From: Methanosarcina sp. MTP4
Lineage (GTDB): Archaea > Halobacteriota > Methanosarcinia > Methanosarcinales > Methanosarcinaceae
Assembly: GCF_000970045.1 (NCBI RefSeq)
Contig: NZ_CP009505.1
Span: 2,294,001 to 2,358,000 of the forward strand
DNA: 64,000 bases
Direction of reading: 5' to 3'
The translations under genes were made by a program, and so were the position numbers. This document shows, in pieces, positions 8,758 to 17,214 of the stretch. A model generated the notes under the pieces. The model ran no database searches, had not been told where the DNA came from, and worked only from the letters and a program-made list of their open reading frames with translations. Numbering within the stretch: the first letter of the stretch is position 1; every line of letters begins with the position of its first letter.

Positions 8758-9542
8758 TGGTTAGTTTTCGCATGGCTTCGAAGAGCCGAAATAAGTACAA
8801 CCTTCCTATCCAGGGGAATGACAGGGTTAATAGGCAAATATGGATACTGTGAAAATTAATTTAATTTATTTATGCCTGTTATTCACGGAATATCATGTTC
8901 GTTTTCTTAAATGCCACTCTCTTAACAAAATTGATTTAAAACCTATATGAATAACTATTTATTAGATCTATATAGGTATAAGTGTATAACACTAATAGAT
9001 AGTTTATTAAAATTAATATGATCGTCTAATCATATACAAATAAAATTACAATTTATGATTAAAAATCATCTATTGGTGCTGAAAATTAGTTGCGCGCATC
9101 TAACGTACAAATCCATATTTTTAGTTTATTAAAATAAGGATTTGACGCTATCTTAACACTTTTAGTTCATTTTATATGCTAAAAATACACATTTATAATT
9201 AAAAATCTTATGCAGAAGCTTGATTATAAGTTTAATTTTAATTTTAAAGTTTGAAAACTATTTTTCAGGAAAAATACGGCTTGATAAAGTTTTAAATTCC
9301 ATTCAAAATCAGCGATTTTACCCTGCTTGTAAGAATGTTTATATAGTTAATCGACTAAGAAAAAATTGGAAAACTTTGAGAGTTGGGGACTGGCATATCC
9401 TTCAAATGGACATGCATATAATATTTTGACTGTTGCCATTATAGATTGAAATGTAGCAGTATTGTTTGTTCTCAAGCCTCAAAATAAAACCAGAGATCCC
9501 ATATAAATATAAAACTTGAACAAAAATTGAAAGGTGTGATGA

Positions 9543-10043
9543 ATGAAGACATTGAAGAAATTGCTCGCGCTGTCAATTGTTTTACTGGCAACGATCCCGC
9601 TCGCTTCGGCAGATACGACGGTCGCCCTGCTGGCCAGCCAGACGCTTGATGTTGGAATGGTAAACGCTACATGTGACGGAACTAACCTCTCCGTAAAATA
9701 TACAACAGAAGACGGATGGACCTTAAACGAAACCCACCTTGCCATCGTAGGTGACCCCGGTGAAATCCCGGCAACAAAGAAAGGAAACCCGGCCCCCGGT
9801 CAGTTCGAATATGCAGAAGAACACGCCCCCGGAGTAACGGAATTTACCTATACCATTCCTCTTGCAGACCTGGGCCTTGAAGCGGGAAGTCCCGTATATA
9901 TCGCAGCCCATGCAGCCGTGCAGCAAGAGGTAGAGGTAGATGAAGAAATAACACTTCTTGAAGAAGGTGCATGGGGTGCAGGCGACCGTTTCATCCCGAA
10001 AGGAAACTGGGCCACGTATTTCGAATATGAAATTCCAGTTTAA
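9543..10043 (+). CDS. Small secreted protein
   Basis: 166 residues; ATG at 9543 with AAAGGTG upstream. Residues 1-23 form a signal peptide (basic MKTLKK start, hydrophobic core, ending ASA). The mature part is acidic and predicted mostly beta, with motifs such as EDGWTLNETHLAIV near residues 57-70, and ends with an aromatic WGAGDRF...GNWATYFEY segment. No cysteine pair except a lone Cys near 43, no membrane anchor and no catalytic motif are seen. It is likely exported to the cell surface or medium. I recognise the general type from Methanosarcina secreted proteins but not a named family. It is transcribed alone, convergent with the lipoprotein gene at 10461. Confidence 0.75.
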   Translation: MKTLKKLLALSIVLLATIPLASADTTVALLASQTLDVGMVNATCDGTNLSVKYTTEDGWTLNETHLAIVGDPGEIPATKKGNPAPGQFEYAEEHAPGVTEFTYTIPLADLGLEAGSPVYIAAHAAVQQEVEVDEEITLLEEGAWGAGDRFIPKGNWATYFEYEIPV

Positions 10044-10460
10044 ATCCCGAGTTCCCCCGACCCGACCCCCCTGAACCCTTAAACTAGGGAAAAGCCACAA
10101 GTGCACAGGAAGAGCTTACCCGGGGCATCGAGGCTCTCATGTTACAGGAAAAAAGACCCGCCGCTGCTTTGAACCCCTGGGTTATGTAATATACCCCACC
10201 ATTACAGAAGCTCTCCTGCATGCTTCACTGCATGAAAACGATAAACAAAATACAAAGGGACCGGATTCCAGAAACCAAAAACTCCAGAACTATGAATTCA
10301 GGTCCCTTTTTTCCCATCTTCAATATTTTGTCGCCGAGAACGCATTTTTGCGCCAAAATTACAGGCAGACGGTGAAGACGATTGGATAGCTTTTCAATTA
10401 AATACGATGTTAAGTGGTTCAGTCGAGTCCTGTTGACTGTTCCTGTTCACTGCCCCTCCT
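10044..10460. other. Spacer between convergent genes
   Basis: Roughly 400 bases with no credible reading frame on either strand and no strong hairpin that I could identify. It should contain the transcription ends of both neighbours. Confidence 0.4.
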
Positions 10461-12077
10461 TCACTGTTCCTGTTCATTGCCGCTTTCCTCAAGCCTGCCG
10501 CTAAATGTTACACCTCCAAGCCCTGTCAGCTCTTGAATTTGAAGCGTAACCCCATCGGCTTCAAAGGTCATGTTTACCTGGTAGTTGTTAATATTGGAGA
10601 CCTCATTGTAATAGAGAACGAATTCTGTGTCTGTTTTCCAGAACCCCTTCAGGGCCAGAGGTCCGAACTCCCCCCCGGGAGATATGCGGTAAACATTATC
10701 CAGCCCTACCGGAAGCACCTGCTGGTCCCCTTCCAGGGAGAGGGTGAGAATTGCTTCCTCCTGCCCCGGAAAACTCATGGAGATGCTATTGATGCCAAAG
10801 GGGTTGGGTTCAAATACATACGTTTTACCTGAGATTTCCGCTGCCATCTCCGGCAACGGAGGTACGGGTTCGGGATCAGGGGGGTTTGTGGCAGCCGTTA
10901 TTTTGTCCTGAAGCCGTCCATAGGCTTCCGGGTTTTCCGGCAGGGCCTGGTCCGACTGCAGAGCTGCAAGAAGGAAGGGAGAAAGATCTCCGGGCTCAAA
11001 ACCTCCGCCTGTGGTCACGACTACAATGTTTTTTTCGGGCCAGACAGAAACCCGCTGGCCTCCACGTCCCTTTGCTTCGTAAAGCCCGGTGATATTGCCT
11101 GAAACCCACCACTGGTACCCATATCCTTCTCCTTCGCCCAGGGAAACCTGCTTTTGAGTCGATCTATTCACCCATTCTGCCGGCACTACCTGTTCCCCTT
11201 CCCAGGCACCTTCATTCAGGTAGAGGTACCCCAGCCTGGCCATATCCGGGGGAGCCAAACGCAGGTCACCCCAGCCGTGGTTGTTCCCCTGAGGGTCGGA
11301 AGGCCAGCTTACGTTCCAGATGCCGAGAGGGCCAAAAAGACTTTCATTGGCATAGTCCAGTTCGCTCATGCCGGTTGTCTCCCGGATGATCCCTGACAGG
11401 AGATGCGAGTTGCAGCTGCAGTAAACGAAACGGGTGCCCGGTTCTTCTGCCATGGGCAGGTCAAGCGTAAACTGGACCCAATCCGGGCTCTCCCTCATCT
11501 GAGAGAGCGTGGTTTCAACAGGATAGTTGATGCACTCAAAACCCGATCTCATGGTAAGAAGGTCTTCAAGAGTTATTGCCTCCTTCCTCGAATCAAGATT
11601 TTCCACGCTCCGTTCCGGGAAGAATTCCAGGACGGGCTGATCGACACCTGCTATGTGCCCCTCGGAGATGGCGATGCCGGTCAGGGTTGATGTGAAACTT
11701 TTGGTAACGGAAGCGGTATCATGTATGGAACCCTCTGCAAAAGGATAAAAGTAAGCATCCGTCACGACGTAGCCGTTCCTTATGAGCAGCAAACTGTGAA
11801 TGTTAACTTCCTCTTCCCGGATGTAATCCAGCGTCTCAGCCAGTTTTTCCGAGTCTATCCCCTGCTGCTCCGGAGTTGATGTCCGCCAGTCCTCAGTTGG
11901 CCAGTATGCTGCTGGTTCTGTGACTGGTTCTGTAACTGGCTCCGTGACTGGTTCTGTAACTGGCTCCGTGACTGGTTCTGTGCCTGACTCGGGCGTTTCA
12001 ACGCAACCAGCGGCTGCGAGCAGGACCACCATAAGAGCCAGTAATCCAAGAAATTTCGAATTCTTTGCGTTCCCCAT
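10461..12077 (-). CDS. Lipoprotein of serine beta-lactamase / D-Ala-D-Ala peptidase (S12) fold
   Basis: 538 residues. A lipoprotein-type signal ends in LLAAAGC (Cys25), so the protein should be membrane-anchored outside the cell. A TEPV repeat linker (about 33-55) leads to a beta-lactamase-family domain (about 65-395). The motifs are in the expected order: SVTK at 123-126 (nucleophile Ser123), Tyr219-Cys-Ser as the second motif, and a GRGGQ segment near 337 where KTG/HTG-like residues sit. A C-terminal beta-rich domain of ~130 residues follows, as in many S12 esterase-like proteins. The family covers esterases and peptidases as well as beta-lactamases; in an archaeon without murein an esterase or peptidase role is more plausible. 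The linker is encoded by repeated 18-24 bp DNA units. Confidence 0.88.
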   Translation of the reverse strand: MGNAKNSKFLGLLALMVVLLAAAGCVETPESGTEPVTEPVTEPVTEPVTEPVTEPAAYWPTEDWRTSTPEQQGIDSEKLAETLDYIREEEVNIHSLLLIRNGYVVTDAYFYPFAEGSIHDTASVTKSFTSTLTGIAISEGHIAGVDQPVLEFFPERSVENLDSRKEAITLEDLLTMRSGFECINYPVETTLSQMRESPDWVQFTLDLPMAEEPGTRFVYCSCNSHLLSGIIRETTGMSELDYANESLFGPLGIWNVSWPSDPQGNNHGWGDLRLAPPDMARLGYLYLNEGAWEGEQVVPAEWVNRSTQKQVSLGEGEGYGYQWWVSGNITGLYEAKGRGGQRVSVWPEKNIVVVTTGGGFEPGDLSPFLLAALQSDQALPENPEAYGRLQDKITAATNPPDPEPVPPLPEMAAEISGKTYVFEPNPFGINSISMSFPGQEEAILTLSLEGDQQVLPVGLDNVYRISPGGEFGPLALKGFWKTDTEFVLYYNEVSNINNYQVNMTFEADGVTLQIQELTGLGGVTFSGRLEESGNEQEQ

Positions 12078-12239
12078 AACTTCTACCCCCTCGTAATGAA
12101 GCTCAAAGCATGATGCCTGATTCTTTTGAATTCAGCTTCCAACAAGCCTGATTCCCCATAAAAATAGCGGCAATATACTTTGAATTTCTGGCAATATATT
12201 TCTTAAATATATATTGTGGATTTTATCCATAAAAACCAG

Positions 12240-12286
12240 ACCTTTACCCGGGGAAAAGTGGGGCAGTTTATCTAATTTCAGGGCAA
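12240..12286. repeat. 47 bp repeat, copy 2, upstream of MerR-type gene
   Basis: Direct repeat of 8509-8555 with five differences. It includes ACCCGGGGAAAAGTGGGGCA and ends 17 bases before the ATG of the MerR/GyrI gene, so it could serve as its leader or operator. Here the palindrome is imperfect (CCTTTACCCGGGGAAAAG). Confidence 0.7.
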
Positions 12287-12303
12287 TTAAGGGATTGAGC
12301 AAG

Positions 12304-13161
12304 ATGCCAATCGATCAGATCCCAATCGGAAAGTTTTCCTTCATGACCCGCCTCACGCAAAAAGCACTCCGCCTCTATGACCGGAAAGGGCTGCTTGTTC
12401 CGGAAGCAAAAGATTCCTTTTCCGGCTACCGTTACTACACGGTTGCCCAGGTCGAGAGGGGGATGACGATCAAAACTCTCGCATACCTGGGTTTTTCCCT
12501 GGACGAGATTGCCGTACTTCTGGATGCGGAAGGCACGGGAAACTGTGAGGTCATTGAAGCCTGCTTCAAAAAGAGGCTTGAGAACATCCGGCTGGAGATC
12601 GGGCAGCTGCAGAAAATCGAAGGCATTTTGCAGGGCGCCTGCAAGCAAGACGGAAAAATACTGGAGTTATTCAAGATGTCAGTAACAGATCCCGTTATAA
12701 AGGAAGTCCCTGAAATGCGCGTAATAAGCAAGCGTGAAAAGGGCGTTTATGCCGTAACGATCGGAAAACTCATAGGCGAACTCTGTGCCTGCGTGGACAG
12801 CCCCGAAAACCGTCGGAACCGCGTAAAAGTTACAGGCCCTGTCATGTTTCTCTGCCATGACGAAGAATACAAAGAAGAGGATGCCGATATCGAAGTCGCC
12901 CTCCCGGTCTCGGGCAGGATCTCGGTGGAAGACCCGAAAATGGAAGTCAGGACCCTCCCCGGCATCCGGGCGATTTCCGTGGTCTACAGGGGACCATACC
13001 AGGGTGTCGAAGCCGGATATTCCCGGATTTTTGCCTACGCCGCCGAAAAAGACCTGGAACCCCTGGGACATTTCGGCCCGAGCAGGGAACTGTACTTTAA
13101 CGACCCTGCCGAAGTCCCGGAAGAAGAACTGATGACAGAGGTTCAGCTCCCGGTTAAATGA
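12304..13161 (+). CDS. MerR-type transcriptional regulator with GyrI-like ligand-binding domain
   Basis: 285 residues from ATG 12304. An in-frame GTG 90 bases earlier would translate through the 47 bp repeat and is rejected. The N-terminal ~75 residues are a MerR winged helix (IGKFSFMTRLTQKALRLYDR, then GYRYYT), followed by a dimerisation helix (about 80-120). The C-terminal ~155 residues are a GyrI/AraC-effector-binding fold ending in ELYFNDP...ELMTEVQLPV. Such regulators (BmrR class) bind lipophilic cations or other small molecules and activate efflux or metabolic genes by distorting the promoter. The nicotianamine synthase-like gene converges on it from 14133. No obvious divergent target gene is present. 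A tandem repeat starts within its last codons. Confidence 0.88.
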   Translation: MPIDQIPIGKFSFMTRLTQKALRLYDRKGLLVPEAKDSFSGYRYYTVAQVERGMTIKTLAYLGFSLDEIAVLLDAEGTGNCEVIEACFKKRLENIRLEIGQLQKIEGILQGACKQDGKILELFKMSVTDPVIKEVPEMRVISKREKGVYAVTIGKLIGELCACVDSPENRRNRVKVTGPVMFLCHDEEYKEEDADIEVALPVSGRISVEDPKMEVRTLPGIRAISVVYRGPYQGVEAGYSRIFAYAAEKDLEPLGHFGPSRELYFNDPAEVPEEELMTEVQLPVK

Positions 13162-13223
13162 GCTCTGCAGGTTAAGTGAACTCTGCCGATTAAGTGAACT
13201 CTGCCAGTTAGGTGGGCTCTGTC
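13152..13223. repeat. 18 bp tandem repeat, 4 copies, spanning a stop codon
   Basis: Four units of 18 bp (13152, 13170, 13188, 13206), consensus GGTTAAGTGAACTCTGCC. The first unit contains the last codons and stop (13159-13161) of the MerR/GyrI gene. Confidence 0.9.
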
Positions 13224-13263
13224 GGGGAAAAAATTCAATAGATTAAACTGTGCCGGCACATTT

Positions 13264-14133
13264 TTACCTTTTTTTCTCCAGAAACACAACGGTGTTATAG
13301 ACCGGAGGCTCGGGATGTACCCTTTCCTGTTCCTCGAAACCCTCAGGCAGGTCAAAGAGGCAGCTCCCGTTCAGCAGTTTCCTGAGCCCTTTTTCGTAAA
13401 TCCTGCACGAAATCCTGCTCCCGACAGGCATGACCTCCAGAAGGTGCCCGAAAATTTCCTTTTTGGGTTCTGCCTGGGCAGCCACCATCAGGGCTTTGAC
13501 CCCGGAATCGGGCCCTGGCACGAAATCCTTACCATCCAGGGAGAAATGGTTTCCGTTGAGTATGTTTATATCTTCCGAAAGCCCGAGCTTTTCCAGGACT
13601 CTTTTTGACATATAGGCCCGTGTGGAATTCTGCTCTATCCCGATGCTCTTTACCCCGTACTGCCTGAAAAAAACAATCAGGGTAAGGGGAAGCGGCCCGC
13701 TCCCGAGGAAGGCAACCCTGTCCCCGGCTTTTAGCCCGAGCCCTTCGTATTCCGTGCGGACAAGCTTGAGGTAATTCCCGTAAAAAGGAAACTGCTCAAG
13801 GACGTCCCAGGGTGATTCGTCTGCAAGGACTTCATTAGCATGTTCGGTTTCGAGTTTTACGGTGTAAAGGTTCCTGAACCTGATGATGTCGGTAAAAATC
13901 GGTTCGAGTTCTTCCTTTTGCAAAATCTCCAGGGCGGTTTTATCGTCCATCTCCAATGTGATCAGGGAGTCCAGTTTCCCAAACAGTTCCCCGTTTCGCT
14001 CCGAAGGCCCGTACAGGATTTCTTCATCGGACAAATTCCTGATATCCCGGTGCAAACCGAGAATTTCTTCAATAATATATTCTGGAGAAAGCTCCAGACC
14101 CTCAATACCTGCAATAGCCATTCCAATCCCCAT
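13264..14133 (-). CDS. Nicotianamine synthase-like methyltransferase-fold protein
   Basis: 289 residues; ATG at 14133, with a second ATG at 14121 possible. The family signature is visible: FPFYGNYLKLVRTE near residues 115-128 and the nucleotide-binding loop VAFLGSGPLPLTLIV near 139-153, both hallmarks of plant and archaeal nicotianamine synthases, with a Rossmann-type core to the C-terminus. Plant enzymes join three aminocarboxypropyl units of S-adenosylmethionine into nicotianamine; the characterised archaeal enzyme makes a related longer product. A metal-chelating (Ni, Fe, Zn) role is therefore likely, which suits a methanogen with high nickel demand. It is a single gene, facing a MerR/GyrI regulator. 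The exact product cannot be read from sequence. Confidence 0.85.
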   Translation of the reverse strand: MGIGMAIAGIEGLELSPEYIIEEILGLHRDIRNLSDEEILYGPSERNGELFGKLDSLITLEMDDKTALEILQKEELEPIFTDIIRFRNLYTVKLETEHANEVLADESPWDVLEQFPFYGNYLKLVRTEYEGLGLKAGDRVAFLGSGPLPLTLIVFFRQYGVKSIGIEQNSTRAYMSKRVLEKLGLSEDINILNGNHFSLDGKDFVPGPDSGVKALMVAAQAEPKKEIFGHLLEVMPVGSRISCRIYEKGLRKLLNGSCLFDLPEGFEEQERVHPEPPVYNTVVFLEKKR

Positions 14134-14229
14134 TAGTATTTGGGTGCTCTGTAATATAATGCTGTTGAAAATTTCTTAAATAAAATATAAAAAAAGGTTA
14201 ATGTGCAGCTTCCAGGTTCATGAAAAAGT

Positions 14230-14304
14230 TTGCCTACAAAAAGTGCTTACAAAAAGCTTGCTTACAAAAAGTGCTTACAAAAAGCTTGCTTACAAAAAGC
14301 ATGC
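14230..14304. repeat. 28 bp tandem repeat, 2.7 copies
   Basis: Unit TTGCTTACAAAAAGTGCTTACAAAAAGC at 14230, 14258 and a partial at 14286. Each unit is itself two GCTTACAAAAAG half-units. It lies in the spacer between the nicotianamine synthase-like and radical SAM genes, about 80 bp upstream of the latter's start. Confidence 0.88.
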
Positions 14305-14386
14305 AGTTTAATAGGCAGGAATATTCACATTAATAGAGAAAAAAATTAATGTTGTTTCCCTTCTTCAGTAGTTTGGACGTATTGAA

Positions 14387-15439
14387 ATGTCAGAACTTGA
14401 AAACTGTGAACTCTGCGAATGGCGCTGCGGTGTAAACCGCCTTGCAGGAGAGCGGGGAGTCTGCCGGGTAGGCAGCCCTGAAGTCGCTGCAACAAGCCTT
14501 TCCGGAACCCTGAAAAGCTATTCCGTAACCCTGCTCGGCTGCTGTTACCGCTGCCTGCACTGCAACGCTTACCGCATCTCCCAGTACCCGGACCCTCTCT
14601 GGTGGTACGGCAGGCATATCAGCCCCGAAGAACTGGTTTCTGATGCTGAAACCAGGATCAGGGCATACGGAGAGTCTGTATACAGCAGGTCTGCTTGCAG
14701 CGATTCAGGAAAAGAGTTCAAAGAAAAGTTAGAAATCGACAAGATAAGCTTCACGGGAGGCGACCCGATCATACACCTCCCCTACATAGAAGAAGTAGCC
14801 GGAGTCCTCCGGAAAAGGGGTTCGAAACTCGGGGTAGGGCTTGCTACCGGCGGTTTTTGCACTTCCGAATCAATGGAAAGGATTGCAGGGATTTGCAGCA
14901 GCATCACGCTTGAGATAAAGGCTTTTGATGACGAGGTGCACCGCGCACTTACCGGGGCACCCGTAGAGCCCGTGCTCAGGAACGCCTCCTACCTTGCAGA
15001 AAATGCCAGGGAAAAGATCCGCGTCTTCAGGACAGTAGCTATCCCCGGCATGACCGATAAGCAGGTCGTAAAGATTGCGGAATACATTGCAGCCCTTGAC
15101 CCCGAAATTCCCTACCGACTAATAGGGTTCAGGCCGAATTTCGTGCTGTACTACCATCCCGGGCCGGAAAAAGAGATGATGGAAAGGCTCGCGGAAAAGT
15201 GCAGGGATGCCGGGCTTAAAGACGTAGCCTGGAGCGGGTATTACCCTGAAGCTTATCCCGAGGGGATTGAAAGAAAGGCAGAGATACTGGAGAAACGCTA
15301 TTCAGGAAACCAAGAAGCAGGGCTCACCGCTGCCTACGCCCTGGATACGGGCTGCCCGACCCACCCCAGGAACTGCGGGGAGTGTGAACTTCGGGACAAC
15401 TGCCCAGCGACCCTTCGTGAGCCCTGGAACCGGCGTTAA
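14387..15439 (+). CDS. Radical SAM protein, pyruvate formate-lyase-activase-like
   Basis: 350 residues. A Cys-rich head has Cys7, Cys10, Cys14 and Cys26, a pattern seen in PflA-like radical SAM proteins that carry or resemble an extra metal site. The radical SAM motif C-x3-C-x2-C is at Cys52, Cys56 and Cys59 in LGCCYRCLHC. FTGGDP near 124-129 is the glycine-rich SAM-binding motif. The C-terminal tail has four more cysteines (CPTHPRNCGECELRDNCPA), suggesting another Fe-S or zinc site. Radical SAM enzymes cleave S-adenosylmethionine to make a radical; the substrate here is unknown. A glycyl-radical partner enzyme is not encoded nearby. It is transcribed alone and converges on the membrane protein gene at 15467. 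Confidence 0.86.
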   Translation: MSELENCELCEWRCGVNRLAGERGVCRVGSPEVAATSLSGTLKSYSVTLLGCCYRCLHCNAYRISQYPDPLWWYGRHISPEELVSDAETRIRAYGESVYSRSACSDSGKEFKEKLEIDKISFTGGDPIIHLPYIEEVAGVLRKRGSKLGVGLATGGFCTSESMERIAGICSSITLEIKAFDDEVHRALTGAPVEPVLRNASYLAENAREKIRVFRTVAIPGMTDKQVVKIAEYIAALDPEIPYRLIGFRPNFVLYYHPGPEKEMMERLAEKCRDAGLKDVAWSGYYPEAYPEGIERKAEILEKRYSGNQEAGLTAAYALDTGCPTHPRNCGECELRDNCPATLREPWNRR

Positions 15440-15466
15440 GGGAAAGCAGCTTTTGAAATTATTCCT

Positions 15467-16279
15467 TTAGCGGTATTTTTCCACATACCAGCCTACCACA
15501 GGCGGGACCCAGCAAAGGTTGGCAGCAATGGTTTCAAGGGCTGTGTAGGTCTGCGTGGTCGGGCTGAAACCCAGGAACCTGGCCCCCAGCAGCCCGAGGG
15601 GGACAAGCGTGATAACCGCAAGGCTTGCCAGCATCACAGGATGGCGAAAGTACTTCCCAAAAGCGGCATTCCAGGAACCTTCCCTCTTTTTCAGGAAAAG
15701 CATCCCTGAAATGTTAGCCCCGATCTGGTCGCTCAGGGCATAGAAATAGGGGATATAAAAACCCTGGACTCCGTACACGTCCACTCCTGCCAGCCGGCTT
15801 CCCAAGTCTATGAACCAGGGGATTGCAAGCCCGAACAGTTTTCCCCAGCCGTAGGCTTCCGCCATTGTCCCTTCGGCCTTCCGGAAGCGCTGTTTCACGG
15901 AATAAATGCCTTCAAAAATGCTTTCCCCTTCTCCTGCCAGCGTCCGGACCAGCCACTGCCCAACCGGGCTTCTTTGATACCCCTGCCAGTCCAGGAAAAC
16001 CCCCGCCAGAAGCCCGATAATGTAGCCGGGGAGAGTGTATTTGATCAGTTCGGAGAATTCCTCCCCTTCAAGAGCTTTTTCATCAAGTTCATCTCCCTCA
16101 GAGGCTTCTTCATCAAGTTCATCTCTCTCAGAGGCTTTTTCATCAAGGGCTTCTTCTTCAAGAGCTTCCTCGTTTTCTATCTCCGGGGATTTTTCTCCTT
16201 TCTTAAAGGTTGCTTCTCTCCCCCCGGAACTTTTGTCACTTTCAGTCCCCACTCTTTCCTCCCTCGGTTTTTTATTCAC
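15467..16279 (-). CDS. Membrane protein with acidic repeat N-terminus
   Basis: Up to 270 residues. GTG at 16279 has no ribosome site; a GTG at 16252 preceded by GGGAGGAAA is a better-supported alternative. The first ~75 residues are Glu/Asp-rich with a repeated [10 protein letters not shown]-like unit encoded by a visible DNA repeat (16070-16150). The rest has about four hydrophobic segments (near 83-98, 143-160, 212-232 and 245-262) and conserved-looking aromatic/Gly residues. No signal peptide precedes the acidic part, so it is probably cytoplasmic. Family and function are not recognised. Confidence 0.68.
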   Translation of the reverse strand: MNKKPREERVGTESDKSSGGREATFKKGEKSPEIENEEALEEEALDEKASERDELDEEASEGDELDEKALEGEEFSELIKYTLPGYIIGLLAGVFLDWQGYQRSPVGQWLVRTLAGEGESIFEGIYSVKQRFRKAEGTMAEAYGWGKLFGLAIPWFIDLGSRLAGVDVYGVQGFYIPYFYALSDQIGANISGMLFLKKREGSWNAAFGKYFRHPVMLASLAVITLVPLGLLGARFLGFSPTTQTYTALETIAANLCWVPPVVGWYVEKYR

Positions 16280-16376
16280 TGTAAATTAATTCATATACAC
16301 TTAAAGCCGGAACGTGTTTTTATCAGGTTCAGGAAACACATTTAAACAGTAGGATCAAATATGCATTCGAGAATAT

Positions 16377-17192
16377 ATGAAATCTTTTGAGTGCAGGACC
16401 ATTGACATAGCCCCCACGCTTTCAAAGCTACTGGAAATACCCATGGTCCCGCCTACTGGCAGGCCGATTCCCGAGGTAATGGGTTTTGTAAAAGGAAAAA
16501 GCTGCAAAAGAGCGGTTATAATCATCGTTGACAGCCTGGGCTACTCCCTGTACAGGCACTTCTCTTCGATAATGAAAAATACAGGGGAGCTTGCCGAAAA
16601 AGGGCTCCTATTCAAATGCAAGTCCCCGGCAACCCATACATCCCCGGCGATTGCATCCATTTTCACAGGATACTTTCCGGAAGAGCACGGGATCTATTCA
16701 ACCGGAGACATCTACGTTGAAAGAACAAAAGACCCTGAAAATCCCAAACTGAAAAGCATCATGGAGTGGGCGTACCAGGCAGGGAAAAAAGCTTCAGCCG
16801 TGATCGAATCAGAAGGAGCCGAGAGTTTCAGGGGAAGGATAAAAGATTATTACGGGGTACCCAATTCCGAAGACATCCTGGACTATGACCGAAAAATAAC
16901 GGGATATGCAGTGCAGTCCCTTCAGGAAAAACCCGATATCCTGGCCGTACACCTGCGGGCTCTTGACCGCTTTTCCCACAGGGCCGAAAGCTGGGCAGAA
17001 ATGAAAAAAGCGGCAAAGGCTGTTGACAAAAATTTAGGAGAAATTTTTTCAGCTTCCGAAAAAGGCACAATTTTCTTCATCTGTGGAGACCACGCCGTCC
17101 ACGGAGGAGAAAAATGGTTGAAAGGTGCCACAAAGGAAGCACTTGAAAATCACCGGAATAACCTTGTGGCACTTATAGTCGGCTGCTACTAA
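16377..17192 (+). CDS. Alkaline-phosphatase-superfamily phosphodiesterase/phosphatase-like protein
   Basis: 271 residues, no signal peptide, so probably cytoplasmic. Metal-site signatures of the alkaline phosphatase/nucleotide pyrophosphatase fold appear in order: VIIIVDSLGY (metal-binding Asp near 52), THTSPAIASIFTG (nucleophile Thr or Ser near 86-90), HLRALDRFSHR (Asp/His near 193-199), and CGDHAVHGGEKW (Asp-His near 237-238 and a following His). The overall length is short for a secreted sulfatase but normal for the archaeal cytoplasmic group. The substrate is unknown; phosphate esters or phosphodiesters are the general choices. It sits alone between two minus-strand genes. Confidence 0.82.
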   Translation: MKSFECRTIDIAPTLSKLLEIPMVPPTGRPIPEVMGFVKGKSCKRAVIIIVDSLGYSLYRHFSSIMKNTGELAEKGLLFKCKSPATHTSPAIASIFTGYFPEEHGIYSTGDIYVERTKDPENPKLKSIMEWAYQAGKKASAVIESEGAESFRGRIKDYYGVPNSEDILDYDRKITGYAVQSLQEKPDILAVHLRALDRFSHRAESWAEMKKAAKAVDKNLGEIFSASEKGTIFFICGDHAVHGGEKWLKGATKEALENHRNNLVALIVGCY

Positions 17193-17214
17193 GAAAGTTT
17201 AAGCCTTTTTTACT

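Larger units (their letters stand above)
7999..9542. other. 1.5 kb spacer with repeats and gene remnant, very AT-rich to the right
   Basis: No intact gene is convincing here. The left part holds a twice-present motif (8332-8447), a palindrome-bearing repeat shared with 12240-12286, and a frameshifted coding remnant on the minus strand. From about 8860 to 9480 the sequence is strongly AT-rich with no long reading frame of normal codon use. Promoter elements for the operon reading left (from 7998) and for the secreted protein gene at 9543 should lie in the two ends. Confidence 0.5.

Noticed and set aside
8584-8859. Plus-strand 91-codon frame in the 8-9.5 kb spacer
   Set aside because: The opposite strand carries a more protein-like, though frameshifted, sequence; the plus frame has no ribosome site.
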